In this document: piece after piece, positions 24,694 to 30,649 of the stretch | How the letters are laid out: the number at the start of each line of letters is the position of its first letter | Position numbering within the stretch: position 1 is the stretch's first letter | Assembly: GCA_023449855.1 (NCBI GenBank) | Contig: JAEXHR010000134.1 | Coordinates: forward strand, 1-30,649 | Direction of reading: 5' to 3' | Length of the DNA: 30,649 nt | Origin: Pseudomonadota bacterium | GTDB lineage: Bacteria > Pseudomonadota > Alphaproteobacteria > Rhizobiales > Xanthobacteraceae | Translations under genes and position numbers: made by a program | The notes under the pieces: generated by a model | Database searches by the model: none | Told to the model about the DNA's origin: nothing | The model's input: only the letters and a program-made list of their open reading frames with translations

Positions 24694-24705
24694 GTGACAT
24701 GTCAC
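24694..24705. promoter_or_regulatory. Perfect 12-bp palindrome GTGACATGTCAC
   Basis: Perfect dyad 64 bases upstream of the STN gene start (minus strand) and about 168 bases upstream of the sigma-54 promoter at 24873 (plus strand). Read on the minus strand, GTGACA could also serve as a -35 element for the STN-sigma-FecR operon. It could therefore be an operator for that operon or an upstream activator site for a sigma-54 enhancer-binding protein. The role is undetermined. Apart from this dyad and the sigma-54 site, I see no gene in 24631-24933. Confidence 0.4.
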
Positions 24706-24872
24706 GGACTCCCCCGCTCAGGATTGCAGCGGCGATGGAGCCGGCGGGGCCGATGTCGCTTCAACCGCCAATCCTTCCGAAGGCGATTGGATCAATCAGG
24801 GGATCACGTCCCGTTGCGTTTCGATTTATGGCAGAGGACCGAGTTAGTATTGATCGGCTCAAGCCGTTAAAT

Positions 24873-24888
24873 TGGCACGCTGCTTGCT
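24873..24888 (+). promoter_or_regulatory. Sigma-54 (RpoN) promoter, consensus match
   Basis: TGGCACG-CTGC-TTGCT matches TGGCACG-N4-TTGCW at every defined position, with the invariant GG (24874-24875) and GC (24886-24887) correctly spaced. Transcription would start near 24899, going right. That places the ATG at 24898 at the start site and leaves the ATG at 24934, with its GGAG, as the first usable start. Confidence 0.75.
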
Positions 24889-24933
24889 CTTCCAAGGATG
24901 GCGCATCTCGCGCCACATCGGCTGGAGCACATC

Positions 24934-25128
24934 ATGGCGCCGACAAGGGATACAACGTTGAGATCGATTTTCCTGCGATTTTTTGAGGTTTGCTACGGAC
25001 ATCAGATCGCCGCGGAGTACGACCAGATGAACCCCAAGCGTGATGAATCTCAGGATTCGTATCTGGCAATCTGGTCAACGTCGGGCGAGTATCATGGCAA
25101 TCTGCACAATAGCAGGCCACATGATTGA
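24934..25128 (+). CDS. Small hypothetical protein downstream of a sigma-54 promoter (64 aa)
   Basis: A 64-codon ORF beginning MAPTRDTTLRSIFLRFFEVCYG and ending SGEYHGNLHNSRPHD. The ATG at 24934 has GGAG seven bases upstream and lies about 35 bases after the start predicted for the sigma-54 promoter at 24873-24888. The N-terminal third is amphipathic (LRSIFLRFFEV), the rest polar with several Tyr, Asp and Asn. No signal peptide, metal motif or known domain is visible. Composition is less G+C-rich than its neighbours, which could mean a recent or fast-evolving gene. It is monocistronic, convergent with livF. An ATG at 24898 in frame is judged too close to the transcription start. No function is assigned; it may be nitrogen- or stress-responsive because of sigma-54. 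Confidence 0.5.
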   Translation: MAPTRDTTLRSIFLRFFEVCYGHQIAAEYDQMNPKRDESQDSYLAIWSTSGEYHGNLHNSRPHD

Positions 25129-25185
25129 CGCCGTGCCACCGGCGGACGCGTTCCAGGACCGAACTATCGTTCCGCTGAACAAAAA

Positions 25186-25926
25186 CTAGACGCTGAGATA
25201 GGCACGCTGAATATCTTCATTGCGTGCCAGGTCCTGCATGGATCCCTCATACATGATCTGGCCCTTTTCCAGCACATAAGCGCGATCCGATACCAGACGG
25301 GCGAAATGGAAGTTCTGCTCTGACAGCAGAATGCTCGCGCCACGGGCCTTGAGCGCCAGAATCATATGCGCCATCTGCTCGACGATCACCGGCGCCACAC
25401 CTTCGGACGGCTCGTCGAGAAGCACCAGCAGTGGATTGCCCATCAGCGTGCGTGCAACCGTCAACATCTGCTGCTCGCCGCCGCTCATCTGGCCGCCGCG
25501 GCGATCCTGCATCCGGCCGAGATTGGGAAACAGCTCGTAGAGCGCTTTCGGCGTCCAGTTCAGCGCCGGCGTGCCATCGGGCCAATGGCGCGGCGCCTGT
25601 TTACCGGTCTCCAGATTCTCGGTCACCGTCAGATCGGCAAACACCCTGCGATCCTCGGGCACGAAACCGAGGCCCATGCGCGCGACCTGAAACGGCGCCT
25701 TGCCGCCGATATCCTGACCCAGGAAACTGATGTGCCCCTTGCAGCGTGACAGCAAGCCCATGATGGACTTCAGCGTGGTGGATTTTCCAGCACCGTTGCG
25801 CCCCATCAGCGAAATGACTTCGCCGCGGCGCACATTGAGCGCAACATCGAACAGGATGTGAGCGGCGCCATACCATGCGTTGAGGCCGGAGACTTCGAGC
25901 AGGGGCGGACTTGCGGATGTCGTCAT
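25186..25926 (-). CDS. livF: Branched-chain amino acid-type ABC transporter ATP-binding protein LivF
   Basis: Cytoplasmic ATPase subunit (246 residues) of a HAAT-family importer. Walker A is GRNGAGKST (42-50), the signature is MSGGEQQ (147-153) and Walker B is LLVLLDEPSEG (166-176). LSEQNFHFARLVSDRAYVLEKGQI is the LivF-typical H-loop region, with Asn-Phe-His in the usual place. Last gene of the transport operon; its ATG overlaps the livG stop by four bases (ATGA). Length is typical of LivF. The name follows subunit similarity; the substrate of this copy need not be leucine, isoleucine or valine. Confidence 0.94.
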   Translation of the reverse strand: MTTSASPPLLEVSGLNAWYGAAHILFDVALNVRRGEVISLMGRNGAGKSTTLKSIMGLLSRCKGHISFLGQDIGGKAPFQVARMGLGFVPEDRRVFADLTVTENLETGKQAPRHWPDGTPALNWTPKALYELFPNLGRMQDRRGGQMSGGEQQMLTVARTLMGNPLLVLLDEPSEGVAPVIVEQMAHMILALKARGASILLSEQNFHFARLVSDRAYVLEKGQIMYEGSMQDLARNEDIQRAYLSV

Positions 25927-26723
25927 GCGGGGATCCTTGCGGCAGCAACGGCCAGTTCCGGCGGATGTTCGAAGGTCAGGCCATTGCCGAAATAGACTTC
26001 CTTCACCTTGGCGTGATTGCGGATCGCATCTGCGTCCCCTTCCGCGATGAGCTTGCCCCGGGCGAGCACGATGATGCGGTCGGCATGCGCGAATACGACA
26101 TCCATGCTGTGCTCGGTGAACAACACGGCCATGCCACGCTCGACCACCAACCGCTTCGTCAGGGCCATGAGCTCATTGCGCTCGCGCGGCGCCATGCCCG
26201 CGGTCGGCTCATCCATCAGCAAGAGACGCGGATCGTTGGCCAGCGCCATCGCCAGTTCGACGCGCTTGACGTCGCCGTAAGCGAGCTCGCTGCACGGCCG
26301 ATCGGCCTGGGTGTCCATGCCGACGCGCTCGAGCAACGCCAACGCTTCACCACGATAGCGGCTCGCGGCAGGACGCCAGAGCGAGAAGAGCTGCCGGTGA
26401 TGCGACATCACCGCCATCTGCACATTCTCGACGACCGTGAAGGATGCAAAGGTCGCCGCAATCTGAAACGTACGCCCGACGCCGAGGCGCCAGATGGCGC
26501 GCGGCTGCATTCCGGAGAGTTCCCGGCCGGCGAAGCGCACCGAGCCGCCGGAAGCACGCAGCTGGCCATTGACCATATTGAAGGTCGTCGATTTGCCGGC
26601 ACCATTGGGACCGATCAAAGCGAGGAATTCGCCGGGATGCAGATCGAAACTGATGCCGTCTACGGCCCGCACGCCGTCGAAGGCCTTGTAGAGATCGCGG
26701 ACCTCCAGCAACGCGTCGTTCAT
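25923..26723 (-). CDS. livG: Branched-chain amino acid-type ABC transporter ATP-binding protein LivG
   Basis: ATPase subunit (266 residues). Walker A is GPNGAGKST (38-46), the LivG-type variant signature is SELAYGDVKRVELAMAL, and Walker B is PRLLLMDEPTAGM. FTEHSMDVVFAHADRIIVLARGKLIAEG is the H-loop region, and VKEVYFGNG is the usual LivG C-terminal motif. The start at 26723 overlaps the permease stop by four bases (ATGA). The open frame continues 120 codons upstream inside the permease gene in another frame, which is non-coding shadow. Pairs with LivF as a heterodimeric motor. Confidence 0.94.
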   Translation of the reverse strand: MNDALLEVRDLYKAFDGVRAVDGISFDLHPGEFLALIGPNGAGKSTTFNMVNGQLRASGGSVRFAGRELSGMQPRAIWRLGVGRTFQIAATFASFTVVENVQMAVMSHHRQLFSLWRPAASRYRGEALALLERVGMDTQADRPCSELAYGDVKRVELAMALANDPRLLLMDEPTAGMAPRERNELMALTKRLVVERGMAVLFTEHSMDVVFAHADRIIVLARGKLIAEGDADAIRNHAKVKEVYFGNGLTFEHPPELAVAAARIPA

Positions 26724-28651
26724 GTCAGTTTCTCCCGTCGCACGAAGCCAGTTGCTGGACGGTATTGCTGCCACAGCGCTTCGATCTGGCGCGATATGCC
26801 CGACAAGCCCTCCGGAAAAGCCAGCACCAGGAACAGGATGATGCCGCCGAACAGGGCGCGCCAATATTCGGTGGACCGCATCACCCAGTCCTGCAGCACG
26901 CCGAACACCGCTGCGCCGATCACCGGCCCCGTCAGAGTCTGAATGCCGCCGAGCAGAACCATCACGAGGCCATCGATCGATTTGCTGACCGAAATCACAT
27001 CCGGCGATACGCTGCCTTTGGAGAAGATGTAGAGTGTTCCGGCCAATCCGCCGAACACGCCGGCGATCACAAAGGCCATCCATTGGATCAGCTTCACATC
27101 GATGCCGATGGCCTCGGCGCGCAGCGTCGAGTCACGCCCTGCCCTGAGCGCGTAGCCGAACGGTGCAAACACAAAGCGGCGCAGCGCATAGGCCGAGACG
27201 CCGACCAGCACCAGCGTGAGATAGTAGTAGTTCGTGCCGCTCAACCATTCGGCCGGCCACACACCCACCATGCCATTCGAGCCGCCGGTGACCGCATCCC
27301 ACTGGAACACGATCGACCAGACGATCTGGGAGAAAGCAAGCGTCAGCATGGCCAGATAGACGCCGGATAGCCGAACACAAAACCAGCCGAACAGCAGTGC
27401 GCCGACGCCGGCCACCAAGGGTGCCGCCAACATTGCAAGCGGCATCGGCATTAACAGCATCTTGACCAGCACCGCGGCGCCATAGGCACCGAGCCCGTAA
27501 TAGGCCGAATGACCGAAAGAATGCATGCCGCCCGGCCCCATCATGAAATGCAGGCTCACGGCGAACAGCACCGCGATCAGCACGTCCTGACCGAGTACCG
27601 CTGCATAGGGCAGCAAATTGCCGAGCAGAGGCAACACCGCCATGATCAGGAAGCCCGCAACGACGATCATGCGAAATTGCGGCGATCCCGGCCGCAGCGG
27701 CGCTTCAACAGGCGACGAGTTGCGACTGGCGGCTTGCGGCCGTCCCATCAATCCCCATGGCCGCACGACAAGAACCACCGCCATGATCAGGAATTCGACC
27801 ACCAGGGTCAGCTTGGAAAACGAAACCTCGATGCCGGCCAGATGAACCGTGCCGATCCCGATACAGATCGCCTTGACTTCGGCAATCAACAGCGCCGCCA
27901 GAAAGGCACCGGGGATCGAGCCCATACCGCCAACGACCACCACGACAAATGCATCGCCGATGGTCGAGATATCGACACCGAGGCTGGCCGGCTGGCGCGG
28001 CAACTGCACGGCGCCGCCAAGGCCCGCCAGCATGCAACCGAGCGCGAAGACCCCCGTGAACAGCCATGCCTGATTGACCCCAAGCGCGCCCAGCATCTCG
28101 CGATCATGCGTCGCTGCGCGCACCATGACACCCCAGCGCGTCCTGGTGAGCAGCATCCAGAGCAGTCCAAACACCGCGGGACCGATCACGATCAGGAACA
28201 GATTGTAGCTGGGATAGGCGCGTCCGAACAATTGAACCGCGCCTTCCAGGCCCGGCGCACGACGGCCGAGCAGATCCTCCGGCCCCCAGATCCAGAGCGC
28301 AGCGTCGTTGAAGACCAGAACCAATGCAAAGGTCGCCAGCAATTGAAACAGCTCCGGCGCCTTGTAGATCCGACGCAGCAGCAGGATTTCCACCAGCGCA
28401 CCGAGCAACCCGACCGCCAGCGCCGCAAGAAGGATCGCCGCCCAGAAACCGACCGACCGCCAAGATCCCACGCCGATCCGCTCGATCAGCGAATACGCCA
28501 CATACATGCCCAGCATGAAGAAGGAGCCATGAGCAAAATTGACGATGCGCGTGACGCCGAAAATCAGCGACAGGCCGACCGCAACCAGAAACAGCGCCGA
28601 GGCACCGGCCAGACCGTTCAGCAATTGGGCCAAGAAGGCAGTAATATCCAT
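26720..28651 (-). CDS. Fused LivH-LivM permease of a HAAT-type ABC importer
   Basis: Inner-membrane permease of 643 residues that joins two subunits normally made as separate proteins. Residues 1 to about 300 are LivH-like (LFLVAVGLSLIFGVTRIVNFAHGSFFMLGMYVA at the N-terminus, VVVGGMGSIPGAFLAALLIAE later). A polar linker (about 308-328, GRPQAASRNSSPVEAPLRPG) leads to a LivM-like half (about 330-643) with GGMHSFGHSAYYGLGAYGAA, VYLAMLTLAFSQIVWSI, GIDVKLIQWMAFVIAGVFGGLAGTLY and LGGIQTLTGPVIGAAVF. It is one continuous frame without any internal stop, so a genuine fusion. Follows the binding-protein gene after an 80-base gap containing a terminator-like hairpin. Confidence 0.93.
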   Translation of the reverse strand: MDITAFLAQLLNGLAGASALFLVAVGLSLIFGVTRIVNFAHGSFFMLGMYVAYSLIERIGVGSWRSVGFWAAILLAALAVGLLGALVEILLLRRIYKAPELFQLLATFALVLVFNDAALWIWGPEDLLGRRAPGLEGAVQLFGRAYPSYNLFLIVIGPAVFGLLWMLLTRTRWGVMVRAATHDREMLGALGVNQAWLFTGVFALGCMLAGLGGAVQLPRQPASLGVDISTIGDAFVVVVVGGMGSIPGAFLAALLIAEVKAICIGIGTVHLAGIEVSFSKLTLVVEFLIMAVVLVVRPWGLMGRPQAASRNSSPVEAPLRPGSPQFRMIVVAGFLIMAVLPLLGNLLPYAAVLGQDVLIAVLFAVSLHFMMGPGGMHSFGHSAYYGLGAYGAAVLVKMLLMPMPLAMLAAPLVAGVGALLFGWFCVRLSGVYLAMLTLAFSQIVWSIVFQWDAVTGGSNGMVGVWPAEWLSGTNYYYLTLVLVGVSAYALRRFVFAPFGYALRAGRDSTLRAEAIGIDVKLIQWMAFVIAGVFGGLAGTLYIFSKGSVSPDVISVSKSIDGLVMVLLGGIQTLTGPVIGAAVFGVLQDWVMRSTEYWRALFGGIILFLVLAFPEGLSGISRQIEALWQQYRPATGFVRREKLT

Positions 28652-28696
28652 GGCAATCTCGCTCGGGAGAATGTGGTGCGCAGGCGCGGAAAATAA

Positions 28697-28724
28697 CCGG
28701 GCGCCCTCTCGGGAGGACGCCCGG
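28697..28724 (-). terminator. Intercistronic terminator/attenuator hairpin
   Basis: Read on the minus strand, a stem of CCGGGCG with CGCCCGG (seven pairs), one mismatch and a further four inner pairs (CCTC/GAGG) closes a TCGG-type loop, and is followed directly by TTATTTT (28696-28690). This is the form of an intrinsic terminator. It sits between the binding-protein stop (28732) and the permease start (28651), so partial termination would yield more binding protein than membrane components. Confidence 0.75.
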
Positions 28725-28731
28725 CATCACG

Positions 28732-29955
28732 TCAGTCGGTGGCGGGGCGCAGCTTGCGCACTTCGTCATCCGACGGCAGCAGCTTGTCGCCGGGCGCGTA
28801 GTGATAGTCGACCATCACGCCCTTGCCGTCCTCGACGGCGAGCTTGCCGACATACAGACCCCAGGTCGCCTGGTGATCGATCTTGCGGAAGCTCATCTTG
28901 CCGTCAGGCGTATCGAATTCCAGGCCTTCGAATGCCTTGACCATCGACTCGCTGTCGGTCTTTCCACCCGACGCGGCGACGCCGGCCGCGATGGCCTTGA
29001 TCGTCGAATAGCCGATGATTGAACCGAACCGCAGATTCTCCTTGCCGTACTTCTTCTGATACTCCGTGAGGAACGTCTGGTGCGCCGGCGTCTTGATGCT
29101 GTACCAGGGATAGCCAGTCACCAGCCAGTTCTTGGGAATCTCATCGCGCAGCGGTTCGAGATATTCAGGCTGACCGGTGATGATGGAGAAGACCGGCATT
29201 TGCTCGCCGAGGAAACCGCGCGTGGTGCCCTCGCGAACGAACTGGGCGAGATCGGACGCGAACAAGGCGTTGAATACGCCATCCGGCTTGGCGTCTGCGA
29301 GCGCCTGGATCACACTGCCGGCATCGATCTTGTTGAAGGGCGGCGCTTGTTCGGCGACGAACTCCACGTCGGGCTGTTTTTCCTTCATCAGCTTCTTGAA
29401 AACGGAGGCCGCCGAGGTTCCGAACTCGTAGTTGGGATAGACCAGCGCCCAGCGCTTCTTCTTCAGCTTCACGGCCTCATCGACGAGCGAAGCCACGAGC
29501 ATGTAGGTCGAAGAATCCAGACGGAACGTATATTTGTTGCCAACGCTCCAGACGATGTTGTCGCTAAGCGCTTCGGTAATCAGCATGAAGCGCTTCTTCT
29601 GTTTCGCATAATCGGTGAGTGCGGTCCCGATATGCGCGTAGAATGCGCCGGCCAGGATATCCACCTTTTCGCGCGTCACCAGATCTTCGGCCTGGCGAAT
29701 GGCTTCGCCCGGATTTGCATTGTCGTCACGGGTGATGAGTTCGAGCTTGCGGCCGGCGACACCGCCAGCGGCATTGATCTGATCGATCGCAAGCAACATG
29801 CCTTTCTTGTAGCCATCGGTGAAGACAGGCTGGGACTTGTAGCTGTTGATCTCACCGATCTTGATCGGCTCCTGCGCATTGGCGGACGAGGCTCCGATGG
29901 CAACCGTTGCCAGAGCGGACAACAGAACGTGTCTGAAACGCACTTGTTTAGTCAT
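28732..29955 (-). CDS. Periplasmic substrate-binding protein of a HAAT-type ABC importer
   Basis: Type-I periplasmic binding protein (Peripla_BP_6/LivJ-like), 407 residues. Signal peptide MTKQVRFRHVLLSALATVAIGASSANA cut before QEPIKIGEI. Fold landmarks are DGYKKGMLLAIDQINAAGGVAGRKLELITRDDNANPGEAIRQAEDLVTREKVDILAG, then ALVYPNYEFGTSAASVFKKLM and FNALFASDLAQFVREG. ATG 29955 has a strong GGAGAAGGGAAG just upstream. Such proteins of soil alphaproteobacteria often bind aromatic acids or amides rather than branched-chain amino acids. The neighbouring aromatic monooxygenase makes that plausible, but the ligand cannot be read from sequence. Confidence 0.94.
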   Translation of the reverse strand: MTKQVRFRHVLLSALATVAIGASSANAQEPIKIGEINSYKSQPVFTDGYKKGMLLAIDQINAAGGVAGRKLELITRDDNANPGEAIRQAEDLVTREKVDILAGAFYAHIGTALTDYAKQKKRFMLITEALSDNIVWSVGNKYTFRLDSSTYMLVASLVDEAVKLKKKRWALVYPNYEFGTSAASVFKKLMKEKQPDVEFVAEQAPPFNKIDAGSVIQALADAKPDGVFNALFASDLAQFVREGTTRGFLGEQMPVFSIITGQPEYLEPLRDEIPKNWLVTGYPWYSIKTPAHQTFLTEYQKKYGKENLRFGSIIGYSTIKAIAAGVAASGGKTDSESMVKAFEGLEFDTPDGKMSFRKIDHQATWGLYVGKLAVEDGKGVMVDYHYAPGDKLLPSDDEVRKLRPATD

Positions 29956-30044
29956 GACTTCCCTTCTCCTGAAAACAGTACAATTGCGATGATGGAGTTT
30001 TCTTGAGCAGAACGACCGTTTCCGCCGATCGATCGCATCTAACA

Positions 30045-30060
30045 AGCGAATGTCGTGCCA
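30045..30060 (-). promoter_or_regulatory. Near-consensus sigma-54 promoter for the ABC transporter operon
   Basis: On the minus strand TGGCACG (30060-30054), N4 ACAT, then TCGCT (30049-30045). This is one mismatch from TGGCACG-N4-TTGCW, with GG and GC intact and correctly spaced. It lies about 85-90 bases upstream of the binding-protein ATG and just after the stop of the preceding monooxygenase gene, a sensible promoter position. Confidence 0.5.
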
Positions 30061-30070
30061 TGCGGCGCAT

Positions 30071-30649
30071 TCACGACGCGGCGCTCAAGGCTGGAAACTG
30101 GGAAAACCGCTCGCGACACTTGCGCGCGTCATATTGGTAAACCCACTCAGCCTTGATCCCGACGGCATTGGGATTCTCAGCCTGCTCACGCTTGAAGGCG
30201 AGATCGCGCGCGCGCAATTCCTCTGGCGAGGACAAATGATAGGTCCGGCCGCGTTCGCGCGCCTCGAGCTGGACGCGCGTGGTGCGCGGACGGCGCTCGG
30301 CTTCATAGGCATCGAGTGCAATATCGAGCGCGGCGGGGCCGAAATGGCTCAGCGCCTGCGCCAAAACATAGGCGTCTTCCACTGCCATCGCTGCACCTTG
30401 CGAAAGGAATGGCAGCATCGGATGGGCGGCGTCGCCGAGCAGCGTGACATTACCGGTCGACCAGCGCTGCATCGGGTCACGGTCGAACAATCCCCACTTG
30501 TAGATCTGATCGGCATTGGTGGACTCGAACAACCGGATGAGATTGTCGTGCCAGCCTGCGAAGCCGTCGAGCAATTCCTGCTGGCTACTCTTGATGGTCC
30601 AGGATTCTTCGACCCAGTCGTGATTTTCGTTGACGGCGACGATGTTCAC
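30071..30649 (-). CDS. FAD-dependent monooxygenase, salicylate hydroxylase-like (C-terminal part)
   Basis: C-terminal 192 residues of a class A flavoprotein hydroxylase; the 5' end lies beyond the window. The sequence enters in mid-frame (VNIVAVNENHDWVEESW). Visible features are the family linker with KWGLFDRDPMQRWSTGNVTLLGDAAHPMLPFLSQGAAMAVEDAYVLA, holding the GD FAD-binding motif, and the typical YEAERRPRTTRVQLEARERGRTYHL helix. This pattern is that of salicylate 1-hydroxylase/6-hydroxynicotinate 3-monooxygenase relatives. The same strand as the transporter suggests a common catabolic theme, though a sigma-54-like site between them indicates separate promoters. The exact substrate is unknown. 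Confidence 0.88.
   Translation of the reverse strand: MNIVAVNENHDWVEESWTIKSSQQELLDGFAGWHDNLIRLFESTNADQIYKWGLFDRDPMQRWSTGNVTLLGDAAHPMLPFLSQGAAMAVEDAYVLAQALSHFGPAALDIALDAYEAERRPRTTRVQLEARERGRTYHLSSPEELRARDLAFKREQAENPNAVGIKAEWVYQYDARKCRERFSQFPALSAAS

Noticed and set aside
24722..24780. Loose inverted repeat GGATTG...CAATCC upstream of the sigma-54 promoter
   Set aside because: Arms of six bases, wide spacing and several mismatches beyond the arms; expected by chance in a region of this size.
24898..24933. Upstream ATG (24898) as start of the small sigma-54-linked ORF
   Set aside because: The promoter at 24873-24888 predicts a transcript beginning at about 24899, so this ATG would be missing or leaderless, while ATG 24934 has GGAG at a suitable distance.
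25129..25185. Terminator between the small ORF and livF
   Set aside because: Only short stems (CGCCG/CGGCG and GAAC/GTTC) with no T-run could be found, too weak to annotate although a terminator is expected between convergent genes.
26724..27083. 120-codon upstream extension of livG
   Set aside because: It lies within the LivM half of the permease in another frame, is Arg-rich and unlike ABC proteins; the ATGA overlap at 26720-26723 marks the true start.

Overview
The window is a high-GC chromosomal segment of an alphaproteobacterium. Gene content (homogentisate operon, Co-type nitrile hydratase, Liv-type transporter) and dispersed palindromic repeats of the 'CGTCATTGCGAG...GAAGCAATCCA' type at 6512-6615 and the 'GGCGGGTTA...TAACCCGCC' type at 8-35 suggest the Bradyrhizobium/Rhodopseudomonas/Tardiphaga group. 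The taxonomic call is inference.

Layout. (1) 1-1797, minus strand: a cobalt-type nitrile hydratase operon (alpha, beta, accessory/activator), with two short palindromic repeats beyond its 3' end. (2) 1959-3605, plus strand: a YtcJ-like amidohydrolase divergent from the nitrile hydratase, followed by a hairpin and a 49-codon charged mini-protein gene (3790-3939). (3) 4040-10896: a MarR-family regulator (minus) divergent from a catabolic operon (plus). The operon encodes a class A flavoprotein hydroxylase with a DUF2783-like small partner (resembling 3-hydroxyphenylacetate 6-hydroxylase MhaA/MhaB), an MBL-fold protein, homogentisate 1,2-dioxygenase, maleylacetoacetate isomerase and fumarylacetoacetase. 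Together they would take a hydroxyphenylacetate through homogentisate to fumarate and acetoacetate. A palindrome centred on CACGTG between the divergent genes is the likely operator.

(4) 11016-24630, minus strand: four tightly linked genes in transcription order. They are a secreted STN-domain protein whose C-terminal half looks like a TonB C-terminal domain (TTG start), an ECF sigma factor, a FecR-type anti-sigma/regulator with a Tat-like motif, and a 3687-residue filamentous-haemagglutinin-like exoprotein. This looks like a cell-surface-signalling switch (FecI/FecR logic) in which the TonB-dependent outer-membrane receptor is replaced by a free STN-TonB-C protein and the output is a giant surface adhesin. 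No TpsB transporter and no TonB-dependent receptor are present in the window. This is the most unusual locus here.

(5) 24631-25185: an intergenic region with a perfect 12-bp palindrome and a full-consensus sigma-54 promoter that points at a 64-codon ORF of unknown function. (6) 25186-29955, minus strand: a branched-chain-amino-acid-type (HAAT) ABC transporter consisting of a periplasmic binding protein, a LivH-LivM fused permease, LivG and LivF. It has a near-consensus sigma-54 promoter upstream and an intercistronic terminator hairpin between the binding protein and the permease. (7) 30071-30649, minus strand: the C-terminal part of a salicylate-hydroxylase-like FAD monooxygenase, cut by the window end. 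No tRNA, rRNA, CRISPR array or transposase was seen.
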